From: RGIG990 sp045589455
Lineage (GTDB): Bacteria; Verrucomicrobiota; Kiritimatiellia; RFP12; UBA3636
Length of the DNA: 9,464 nt
Assembly (NCBI GenBank): GCA_045589455.1
Contig: JAZNPC010000002.1
Location: 1-9,464 of the forward strand
Direction of reading: 5' to 3'
Shown here one piece after another: positions 1-6,583 of this stretch. The notes under the pieces are model-generated. The model saw only the letters and a list, made by a program, of their open reading frames with translations. It was not told the DNA's origin and searched no databases. Position 1 is the stretch's first letter, and every line of letters begins with the position of its first letter. The position numbers were made by a program, and so were the translations under genes.

Positions 1-816
1 AATTCTGTATCGTTAAAGGTTGGACTTGAAAATCTAGAAAAGATTGGCACGTCATCTCTTTCTGATGGGGAAAAGATTCAAGAAATAAAAAATAAGTTTC
101 CCAAGGCATTTGCTGAAAGTACGACCTCTGATTTATCTGCAAAAGAAGCATTTGAAAAGGGCGTTGAGTGTTATAATCAGCAGGATTACGAAGAAGCCGT
201 AAAGTGGTATCGCAAGGCAGTAGATCCGGATTATGCAAGGGCTCAGTATAGTTTGGGTGCTTGCTACCTTGTTGGTCGTGGCGTCACACAGGATTATGCA
301 GAAGCAGTAAAGTGGTATCGCAAGGCTGCTGAGCAAGGCCATGCAATTGCCCAGTGTAATTTGGGTTTTTGCTACTATAATGGTCATGGCGTTCAGCAGG
401 ATTATTCAGAAGCAGTAAAGTGGTATCGCAAGGCTGCTGAGCAAGGCAATGCAACAGCCCAGTGTAATTTGGGTGTTTGCTACTATTATGGTCATGGCGT
501 TCAGCAGGATTACGCAGAAGCCGTAAAGTGGTATCGTAAGGCTGCGGATCAGGATTATGCAAGTGCACAAACTTGGTTGGGTTATTGCTACGAGCTTGGT
601 CAAGGTGTTTCCCAAGATTACGCAGAAGCCGTAAAGTGGTATCGTAAATCAGCAGATCAGGGAGAAGCAACAGCCCAGTATAATTTGGGTCTTTGCTACG
701 AGAACGGTCGTGGTGTCGCACAGGATTATGCAGAAGCCGTAAAGTGGTATCGCAAAGCTGCGGAACAGGGGCTTGAAGTAGCAATTGAAATATTAAAAAC
801 GCTTGAACAAAAATAA
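1..816 (+). CDS. Sel1-like repeat protein, 5' end outside window
   Basis: The frame is open from base 1, so the start codon lies upstream; 271 residues are visible. After about 50 residues without clear repeats (Lys, Glu and Ser rich) there is one degenerate half-repeat ending EEAVKWYRKA. Five full 36-residue Sel1 (SLR) repeats follow, each of the pattern A-x-A-Q-x-x-LG-x-CY-x-x-G-x-GV-x-QDYAEAVKWYRKAA, then a short tail IEILKTLEQK and a TAA stop. SLR repeats form alpha-alpha solenoids of the TPR type that act as protein-protein scaffolds; the partner cannot be told from sequence. Two Cys per repeat (LG-x-CY, and AQC in two repeats) are notable. Whether it has a signal peptide cannot be seen because the N-terminus is missing. 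It lies 53 bases before the eboE-like gene on the same strand with no visible terminator, so co-transcription is possible. Confidence 0.88.
   Translation, partial: NSVSLKVGLENLEKIGTSSLSDGEKIQEIKNKFPKAFAESTTSDLSAKEAFEKGVECYNQQDYEEAVKWYRKAVDPDYARAQYSLGACYLVGRGVTQDYAEAVKWYRKAAEQGHAIAQCNLGFCYYNGHGVQQDYSEAVKWYRKAAEQGNATAQCNLGVCYYYGHGVQQDYAEAVKWYRKAADQDYASAQTWLGYCYELGQGVSQDYAEAVKWYRKSADQGEATAQYNLGLCYENGRGVAQDYAEAVKWYRKAAEQGLEVAIEILKTLEQK
235..774 (+). repeat. Five tandem 108-bp units coding Sel1 repeats
   Basis: Units begin at 235, 343, 451, 559 and 667 and each codes 36 residues. DNA identity between units is highest in the part coding DYAEAVKWYRKAA. Units 1 and 2, and units 2 and 3, are nearly identical over long runs, which suggests recent duplication or gene conversion within the gene. 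Confidence 0.88.
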
Positions 817-869
817 TATCCTGCTTTTTAATGTTGAAGTATGCTTTTTTGCTGGAATTTGGAGAAGCT

Positions 870-2024
870 ATGAGTAAAAAGTATTTAACATATTGCATGA
901 ATGTCCATAAGGGCGAAGGCATTGGCGATGTCATGCAAGCAATAACTGATTTTGCTGCACCAATAGGCAAAGAATTCTCAATGCCTGGTGAGCGCTTTGG
1001 TGTGGGGCTCAGGCTTGCTGCAAAAGCAGTTGATGAGCTAATAGCAAATCCTTTTTTGATTCAAGCTCTCTTGCAGCTAATGCGTAGTAACCGCCTTTTT
1101 GCCTTCACAATGAATGCTTTCCCTTTTGGTGCCTTTCATGGTGTCCAAGTAAAGGACGAGGTATATCGTCCCGCATGGGATATGGAGGAGCGCTTAGAAT
1201 ACACAAAGCGCTCTGCAAATATTTTGGCTCAGCTTCTCCCTGAGACAGTTGAATATGGAAGCATCTCTACCTCTCCAGCAAATTTTAAGGCATGGAATGA
1301 GCCACATGCAAAGGCAATAGAAAATTATATTCTTGCAGCAAAGCATTTGCAGTCCGTGGAAGAGAAATATGGTAAACGCATAGTGCTTTGCATTGAGGCA
1401 GAGCCGGGCTGCTATCCAGAAACAACTCCTGAGCTAATTGATTTCTTTAAGCAGCTCCGTGCTGCAGGACTAACCCAAGAGCTAGAGCGCTACCTCGGTA
1501 TTTGCTTTGATACAGCACACCAGAGCGTTGAGTTTGAAGCATTGGGTGATGCTGTTCGCGAGCTAACAGCAAATGGAATTTTTATTGGCAAGGTTCAACT
1601 AAGTGCAGCTATGGTGCTTCCTGATTCTTTAGAGGGTAGAGCAATCCTCGCACAATATAATGAAAGTACATATTTGCACCAGACTGTTCAACGCACTGTA
1701 GATGGCGCAATTAATCGTGCTGATGATATTCCTCAAGCACTTGAATTTGCTTCTCAAGAGGGTGCTGAGTTGAGAGTACATTTCCATGTGCCGCTATACA
1801 TCACACCAACAGGCTTGTTGGGAAGCACAGCTGAGGAGCTAAAATCAGCAGCCTTTGCAGAGGCACTTGCTGCATCAGGCTGCCAGCACTTTGAGTGTGA
1901 AACCTATACTTGGGAGGTCTGGAATAGCTGTAGTGGTGCAGCAATAGACATCAATGAGGGACTTCTTGGTGAGCTAAGGTGGGCAAGAGAAAATTGCTTT
2001 AGTAAGGTGATTGAAAATGAATAA
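870..2024 (+). CDS. eboE: EboE-like metabolite traffic protein (TIM barrel)
   Basis: This is a 384-residue protein of the xylose-isomerase-like TIM-barrel class that best matches the EboE family of the eboABCDEF clusters. That system is linked to moving secondary-metabolite precursors, such as scytonemin precursors, to the cell envelope; the biochemical activity of EboE is not established. Visible family features are the N-terminal LTYCMNVHKGEG (residues 6-17), FGVGLRL (43-49), FTMNAFPFGAFHG (79-91), VYRPAW (98-103), GSISTSP (130-136), an acidic strand CIEAEPGCYPE (174-184) and CFDTAHQSVEF (212-222), with Glu and His residues placed like metal or substrate ligands of such barrels. The ATG at 870 is preferred over the in-frame ATG at 831 because GGAG lies 5 bases upstream (861-864) and the family begins near LTYC. 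Its end overlaps the nrnA-like gene by 8 bases. No other ebo gene is in the window. Confidence 0.82.
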   Translation: MSKKYLTYCMNVHKGEGIGDVMQAITDFAAPIGKEFSMPGERFGVGLRLAAKAVDELIANPFLIQALLQLMRSNRLFAFTMNAFPFGAFHGVQVKDEVYRPAWDMEERLEYTKRSANILAQLLPETVEYGSISTSPANFKAWNEPHAKAIENYILAAKHLQSVEEKYGKRIVLCIEAEPGCYPETTPELIDFFKQLRAAGLTQELERYLGICFDTAHQSVEFEALGDAVRELTANGIFIGKVQLSAAMVLPDSLEGRAILAQYNESTYLHQTVQRTVDGAINRADDIPQALEFASQEGAELRVHFHVPLYITPTGLLGSTAEELKSAAFAEALAASGCQHFECETYTWEVWNSCSGAAIDINEGLLGELRWARENCFSKVIENE

Positions 2025-3021
2025 AGAAAATAATGCTATGTTTTTAGAGCAGCTAAAGAGGATTGCCACATATCTTGATGGATTAGACCCTGCCACACGC
2101 ATTGTTATTTCAGCACATATTCATCCTGATGGAGATGCTTATGGATCAATGTTGGGCTTATGCTTGGGGTTGCGTAGCCAAGGATTTAATGCGTTTTGCA
2201 CAGGCTTTTCAGAGCTTCGCCCAGAGTATGCTTTTCTTCAGGGCATGGAGTATGTGATTTCTCACGAGGAATTGCAAGAAAGTGATTTTCTAATTGTTCT
2301 TGATTGCAATGGAGTAAAACGCTTGCCAGAGCAGCTACAAGAAAGCTTCCCTAAAATTGGAGTGGCTCTTTGTATTGATCACCACATGGGCTACAAGGAA
2401 GGCTTTGCTCAAGAAGTATTGATTGATGAGGGTGCAGCAGCTACTTCAGAGCTGGTGTATCAGCTTCTTGCAGCAATGCCACGCACCAAATTTGATGCGG
2501 CAATAGCAGAGGCACTTTGGGTTGGTATTGTTACAGATACGGGGCGTTATGCCTATAGCTGTACCTCTCCATTGACGCTTGAGGTAGGAGCAAAGCTCTT
2601 AGCAGAGGGCGTTCGCTCAGAATATATCAATGAGCAGGTATATGGTTCTCAACCATTAAAGCGACTAAAGCTTCAGCAGCGTTTGATCAGCAGCATCACT
2701 GTAGAAGCACAGGGAAAGATTGCGATAGGCTTCTTAACAAGTGAAGATTTTGCTGCAGAGGGCTGCGTTGGCTCTGATTCAGAGAATTTTGTGGATATTG
2801 TTCGCTCAATTCGTGGTGTTGAGATGGCTGCATTTATTCGTCAGCCATTTATTGATGCACCAGTAAATATAAGCCTGCGCACAAAGGAGCCATACGATGC
2901 AGCGGCTATTTGTGCAACGCTTGGCGGAGGAGGTCATGTCCGTGCTGCAGGTGCTTCGTTGACAGGTATGACACTTGAAGAGGTCCGCAATAAGCTACTT
3001 GAGATATTGATTGCCCTATAA
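2017..3021 (+). CDS. nrnA: DHH-family phosphoesterase, NrnA-type
   Basis: This 334-residue protein is likely a bifunctional oligoribonuclease / 3'-phosphoadenosine 5'-phosphate phosphatase that degrades 2- to 5-nt RNA remnants (nanoRNA) and pAp in the cytoplasm. All DHH motifs are visible: motif I HIHPDGDAYGS (34-44), motif II VLDCNG (94-99), motif III DHH (121-123) and motif IV GIVTDTGR (170-177), together giving the two-metal site. The C-terminal DHHA1 substrate-binding domain carries GGGGH near residues 303-307. The length fits the family (about 310-340). The ATG at 2017 is chosen because AGGTGA (2005-2010) stands 6 bases upstream; a TTG at 2011 in frame would overlap this site. The 8-base overlap with eboE indicates translational coupling. 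The specific NrnA assignment rather than another DHH/DHHA1 subfamily is probable, not certain. Confidence 0.87.
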   Translation: MNKENNAMFLEQLKRIATYLDGLDPATRIVISAHIHPDGDAYGSMLGLCLGLRSQGFNAFCTGFSELRPEYAFLQGMEYVISHEELQESDFLIVLDCNGVKRLPEQLQESFPKIGVALCIDHHMGYKEGFAQEVLIDEGAAATSELVYQLLAAMPRTKFDAAIAEALWVGIVTDTGRYAYSCTSPLTLEVGAKLLAEGVRSEYINEQVYGSQPLKRLKLQQRLISSITVEAQGKIAIGFLTSEDFAAEGCVGSDSENFVDIVRSIRGVEMAAFIRQPFIDAPVNISLRTKEPYDAAAICATLGGGGHVRAAGASLTGMTLEEVRNKLLEILIAL

Positions 3022-3034
3022 TTTCCCAATTATA

Positions 3035-3051
3035 TGTCACAAAGTGTGACA
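3035..3051. promoter_or_regulatory. Perfect 7-3-7 palindrome, candidate operator
   Basis: TGTCACA and TGTGACA are perfect reverse complements separated by AAG. The site lies just after the nrnA stop and about 125 bases before the yugP-like start. No T-run follows, and a three-base loop is poor for a terminator, so a binding site for a dimeric regulator is more likely. A run of nine A (3061-3069) and a TTGCAC (3077-3082) downstream could be promoter parts, but no convincing -10 box at proper spacing is seen. Confidence 0.4.
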
Positions 3052-3175
3052 AAATTACGCAAAAAAAAAGACCGTTTTGCACTTGGTATAGTTTTTGCTG
3101 TAGTAGAATACAAAGAATGTAAAGTGAGAATTTGCACAAAATTGATAAAATTTTAGTTAAAGAAAGGAACAAATC

Positions 3176-3898
3176 ATGTTTTTTGATCCATTATATTTGC
3201 TTGTAATGATTCCTGTGCTAATTATTTCAGGTATTGCTTCAGCAACCGTAAAATCCACTTTTGGTAAATATTCTAGAGTTCGTACATCAACAGGAATGAC
3301 TGGTGCAGAGGCTGCAGAGCGTATGCTACATCGTGCAGGTGTAACAGATGTACGTATTGAGCAGGTAAGCGGTTTTCTTTCAGACCATTATGATCCTCGT
3401 AGTAAGGTGCTACGCCTTTCCCCTGAGGTATATGGAGAATCAAGTATTTCTGCCGTAGGTGTTGCTTGTCATGAGGCAGGTCATGCTCTACAGCATGCTC
3501 AGGGCTATGCTCCATTGAAGCTACGTACTGCACTAGTGCCTCTCACTCAGTTTGGAAGCAATTTTGGCTTGTTGATTGCGATTGCAGGAATTATGCTTGC
3601 AGGAATTGGCTTTATTGCTCAAGTAACAGGTTTCTATATTGCTTGGGCAGGAGTTATTCTTTTCGGTACAGCATTTGTATTCTCAGTTGTTACTCTCCCT
3701 GTGGAGTGGGATGCAAGTGCAAGAGCTAAAAAGCAGCTTGCTGTATGTGGTGCAGTTACTAGCCAAGCAGAAATTGATGCAGCTGGCAAGGTATTGAATG
3801 CTGCATTTATGACATACGTTGCAGGCGCAATTTCCGCACTATTAACTCTTCTTTATTATCTATACCGCTTCGGTTTAATCGGTGGTAGAAGAGACTAA
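3176..3898 (+). CDS. yugP: YugP-type membrane zinc metallopeptidase
   Basis: This 240-residue protein belongs to the Zn_peptidase_2 / YugP family of membrane-bound zinc peptidases, whose substrates are unknown. It has an N-terminal membrane segment (about 6-23), then the conserved DHYDP (70-74), and the zinc motif HEAGH (99-103, His99 and His103 as ligands, Glu100 catalytic). Two adjacent membrane segments (about 129-147 and 152-174) are followed by LPVEWDAS (174-181), where Glu177 is the likely third ligand, and a C-terminal membrane segment (about 210-230) precedes a basic tail. The length is typical. AAAGGA ends about 7 bases before the ATG. The gene is separated from nrnA by 154 bases containing a palindrome and is followed by a strong terminator, so it is probably a single-gene unit. 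Confidence 0.88.
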   Translation: MFFDPLYLLVMIPVLIISGIASATVKSTFGKYSRVRTSTGMTGAEAAERMLHRAGVTDVRIEQVSGFLSDHYDPRSKVLRLSPEVYGESSISAVGVACHEAGHALQHAQGYAPLKLRTALVPLTQFGSNFGLLIAIAGIMLAGIGFIAQVTGFYIAWAGVILFGTAFVFSVVTLPVEWDASARAKKQLAVCGAVTSQAEIDAAGKVLNAAFMTYVAGAISALLTLLYYLYRFGLIGGRRD

Positions 3899-3921
3899 TA
3901 ATTTTATTCATAATTACTCCT

Positions 3922-3955
3922 GCATAGGCATGTAGAAATGCATGCCTATGCTTTT
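3922..3955 (+). terminator. Rho-independent terminator after yugP
   Basis: GCATAGGCATG (3922-3932) pairs perfectly with CATGCCTATGC (3941-3951) around an 8-base loop and is followed by TTTT and further AT-rich bases. It is an 11-bp stem with a short U tract, placed 24 bases after the yugP stop. It also lies only 31 bases before htpG, so it could influence the htpG leader. Confidence 0.8.
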
Positions 3956-3985
3956 AAATTTTAAAATTAAAGCAAAAAAACAAAT

Positions 3986-5875
3986 ATGAAAAAGACATTC
4001 AAAACAGAAGTTAGTCAACTCCTTGACCTTGTAATTAACTCCCTCTATTCAAAAAAAGAGGTATTTCTACGTGAGCTTATCTCAAATGCATCCGACGCAA
4101 TAGACCGCGCCCGCTTTGAGGCTCTTACAGATAAGAGCCAAGAGGCTGAGGAGGCATACAAAATCAATTTGCTAGCAAATAAGGAAGCAAAGACACTTGT
4201 TATCACAGATAATGGTATCGGTATGAGCGCTGATGAGGTTGAGCGCAACATCGGTACTGTTGCTTCCTCAGGTACAAAGAAATTCCTTCAGGCAATGAAG
4301 GATAAGGCAAATGCTCCAGAGCTTATTGGCCAATTTGGCGTTGGCTTCTATGCGGCATTTATGGTTGCAGACAAGGTTCAGCTTGTAACACGTCGTCGTG
4401 GTGATAAAGCAGTTGTTTGGACATCAGACGGTAATGGTGAATATGAAGTGACAGAGGGCGATGATGATGCAGCTTATGGTACATCAATCACACTTTTCCT
4501 TCGTGAAGACATGATGGAGTATGCTGATGAGTGGCGCATTCGCGAGATAGTTCGCCGTTACTCTGATTATATCTCTTACCCAATTGTTTTGTTCCCAGAT
4601 CCTAGTGCTCCTGCAGAGAAGGATGAGAATGGTAAGATTGAGGTTAAGGAGCCACAGACACTTAACTCAATGAAGGCAATTTGGAAGCGCTCAAAGGATG
4701 AGGTTTCAAAGGAAGACACAGATTCCTTCTACAAGCATATCGCTCATGATAATGAGGCACCTCTAGCTACAGTTCATTTCTCTGCTGAGGGTGCAACAGA
4801 ATTTAGTGCATTGCTATTTATCCCAGCGGCAGCACCATTTGATATGTATTTCTCACAAGCAAAGTGCGGCTTGCAGCTCTATGCTCGCAATGTATTTATT
4901 GGCGATGATATTAAGGAGCTTTTGCCTCATTATCTTTCCTTCGTTAAGGGTGTTGTTGAGAGCTCAGACCTTCCTCTAAATGTTTCTCGTGAGATGCTTC
5001 AGGATGATGCAATTATTCGTCGTATCCGCAAGGTAATCGTAGGTAAGCTTATCGGCGCAATCGAAGATATGAAGAATAAGCGCCCAGATGACTATGCAAA
5101 ATTCTATCGTGAATTTGGCCGCATGATTAAAGAGGGTGTACATGGCGATTGGGAAAATCATGATAAGCTAAAGGAGCTAGTTCAGTTCCCATCAACTCTT
5201 TCAGATGATGCTTCAAAGCTAGTAACGCTAAAGGATTATGCAGAGCGTATGCCAGCATCACAGAAGGAGATTTACTATCTAACCGCAGATTCCTTTGAGG
5301 TTGCAAAGAATACACCTCTATTGGAAAGCTTTAAGAAGCATGGTTACGAGGTTCTATTCTTCATTGATCCAGTGGATGAATTTGTTGCTGAGCGCCTACG
5401 CGAATACGATGGCAAGAAGCTACGCGCAGTAGATCGTGGTGAAATCAACCTAGATGGTGAAGAAGAGGATAAGTCAAAGGATGGCAAGAAGGAGCCAACC
5501 GAGGCAGATAAGGAATTCAAGCCATTAACTGATTTCTTGGCAGAGCGCTTTAAGGATACAGTAAAGACAGTTCGTCTTTCAAATCGTCTAACAGATTCTG
5601 CTTGCTGCTTTGTTGCTGATGAGTATGGCTATACAGCTCACATGGAGCGTGTAATGCGTGCATTCAATCAGACAGTGCCACCATCACAGCGCATTATGGA
5701 AATCAATGCAGAAAGCCCTCTAATCAAGAAGCTTCTTGATAGCGTAAATTCAGGCAGTGCATCCGTTGAGGATTGGGCAGACTTGCTATATGGACAGGCT
5801 CAGCTTGCTGAGGGAACACCATTAACAAATCCAGCTCGCTTCAATAAGCTAGTAAGCGATTTGATGCTTAAGTAA
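3986..5875 (+). CDS. htpG: Hsp90-family molecular chaperone HtpG
   Basis: This 629-residue protein is the full-length bacterial Hsp90, a cytosolic dimeric ATP-dependent chaperone. The N-terminal GHKL ATPase domain shows SLYSKKEVFLRELISNASDA (19-38; Glu30 for hydrolysis, Asn34 for Mg/ATP), DNGIGM (75-80), GTVASSGT (90-97) and GQFGVGFYAAF (115-125). The middle domain contains LPLNVSREMLQ with the conserved Arg, and the C-terminal dimerisation domain reaches NPARFNKLVSDLMLK. An acidic and Lys-rich linker (DGEEEDKSKDGKKEPTE) precedes the C-terminal domain. The start is fixed by an in-frame stop shortly upstream and by homology at the N-terminus. No Shine-Dalgarno sequence is visible: the leader is A-rich (AAAGCAAAAAAACAAAT). 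No CIRCE element is seen. The stop TAA shares its last A with the ATG of the M23 gene, so the two form an operon. Confidence 0.97.
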   Translation: MKKTFKTEVSQLLDLVINSLYSKKEVFLRELISNASDAIDRARFEALTDKSQEAEEAYKINLLANKEAKTLVITDNGIGMSADEVERNIGTVASSGTKKFLQAMKDKANAPELIGQFGVGFYAAFMVADKVQLVTRRRGDKAVVWTSDGNGEYEVTEGDDDAAYGTSITLFLREDMMEYADEWRIREIVRRYSDYISYPIVLFPDPSAPAEKDENGKIEVKEPQTLNSMKAIWKRSKDEVSKEDTDSFYKHIAHDNEAPLATVHFSAEGATEFSALLFIPAAAPFDMYFSQAKCGLQLYARNVFIGDDIKELLPHYLSFVKGVVESSDLPLNVSREMLQDDAIIRRIRKVIVGKLIGAIEDMKNKRPDDYAKFYREFGRMIKEGVHGDWENHDKLKELVQFPSTLSDDASKLVTLKDYAERMPASQKEIYYLTADSFEVAKNTPLLESFKKHGYEVLFFIDPVDEFVAERLREYDGKKLRAVDRGEINLDGEEEDKSKDGKKEPTEADKEFKPLTDFLAERFKDTVKTVRLSNRLTDSACCFVADEYGYTAHMERVMRAFNQTVPPSQRIMEINAESPLIKKLLDSVNSGSASVEDWADLLYGQAQLAEGTPLTNPARFNKLVSDLMLK

Positions 5876-6402
5876 TGGGTAGACAGCGTTATTATCTAAA
5901 GAAAAACAAGATATTCCAAGAGCCGGGGGATCTAATAGAAACCTCGGCTTTTGGTGTTCGTATCCATCCAGTTACAGGTGAGCGCAAAGAGCATTGGGGA
6001 ATAGATTGTTGCCTTTGGACAGGCGAGTGCATGGAGGCAACAATCCTCGCAATAGCTCGTGGCAGGGTGGTGCATTGTGAAACAGATGTGGCAGGGTTTG
6101 ATAGAGAGCGAGCTGCAGGAAACAATATTTCTATCGATCATGGCAATGGATATGTCTCACGCTATTTTCACTTTGAGCCAGGTACTATTCGTGTTAAGCT
6201 TGGCGATGAGATTGAAGCTGGTGCACCTCTAGGTTATATGGGAAAAACCGGAATGTCAACTGGCGAGCATCTTCATTTACAGCTTGAGCATAATGGAAGG
6301 CCAATTGATCCACGTGGTCTTCTACTTACTGGCTCCTTTTGCCACCTCCGCTGGATGCTTGCACTCCTCATGCTCAAGCTTCGCATCCTCTTGCATAAAT
6401 AA
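5875..6402 (+). CDS. M23 (LytM-like) peptidase domain protein
   Basis: This 175-residue protein has a single M23 zinc-endopeptidase domain, a family that usually cuts peptide cross-links in peptidoglycan. Motifs in order are FGVRIHPVTG (26-35), HWGID (40-44, His40 and Asp44 as zinc ligands), GNNISIDHGNGYVSRYFHF (82-100), GYMGKTGMSTGEHLHL (120-135; His132 and His134) and IDPRGLL (144-150). No signal peptide or anchor is visible, so export or an intracellular role is open. The start overlaps the htpG stop by one base (TAATG) with no separate ribosome site, indicating coupling. The last about 20 residues are unusual: after TGSF the codons become rich in third-position C and read HLRWMLALLMLKLRILL, whereas the other frame gives a Pro-rich end, so a one-base indel in a T run (6337-6340) is possible. 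Confidence 0.88.
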   Translation: MGRQRYYLKKNKIFQEPGDLIETSAFGVRIHPVTGERKEHWGIDCCLWTGECMEATILAIARGRVVHCETDVAGFDRERAAGNNISIDHGNGYVSRYFHFEPGTIRVKLGDEIEAGAPLGYMGKTGMSTGEHLHLQLEHNGRPIDPRGLLLTGSFCHLRWMLALLMLKLRILLHK

Positions 6403-6443
6403 TACTGCACTAATATCTCATCAATCTCCCTCCAAATATCTCT

Positions 6444-6483
6444 TTAAGAGTTTTGCTCGCACCTGCTCCGACAGGTGCTTTAA
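6444..6483 (+). repeat. 40-base palindromic element, copy A
   Basis: The left flank TTAAGAGTTTTGCTC is followed by a perfect hairpin: stem GCACCTG (6459-6465), loop CTCCGA (6466-6471), stem CAGGTGC (6472-6478), then TTTAA. Copies B and C share the flank and loop but have different stems that still pair. This copy is intergenic, between the M23 stop and the transposase promoter. Confidence 0.85.
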
Positions 6484-6488
6484 TTTTT
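6459..6488 (+). terminator. Hairpin of copy A as likely operon terminator
   Basis: The 7-bp GC-rich perfect stem with a 6-base loop is followed by TTTAATTTTT. It lies 56 bases after the M23 stop, where the htpG-M23 transcript should end. The terminator function is inferred from the shape; the element itself is part of the repeat family. Confidence 0.55.
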
Positions 6489-6500
6489 ACAAAAATAATC

Positions 6501-6529
6501 TTGAGTTTATTTTTATAAAACAATATAAT
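6501..6529 (+). promoter_or_regulatory. Sigma-70-type promoter for the transposase
   Basis: TTGAGT (6501-6506) and a perfect TATAAT (6524-6529) are separated by 17 bases. Transcription would begin near 6536, giving a leader of about 48 bases before the ATG at 6584. Confidence 0.65.
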
Positions 6530-6583
6530 TTTTGTGAAAATTATTATTTGGGATTACAAAAAATATTTAGAGGTGCTATTACT

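Noticed and set aside
284..970. Long minus-strand open frame opposite the Sel1 gene
   Set aside because: It mirrors the repeat array (TTLRLLRNP repeated) and is a product of repeated codons on the other strand.
6284..6583. Upstream extension of the transposase frame overlapping the M23 gene
   Set aside because: The extension crosses the palindrome and the promoter and has no family similarity, while the ATG at 6584 has a ribosome site and matches the family start.
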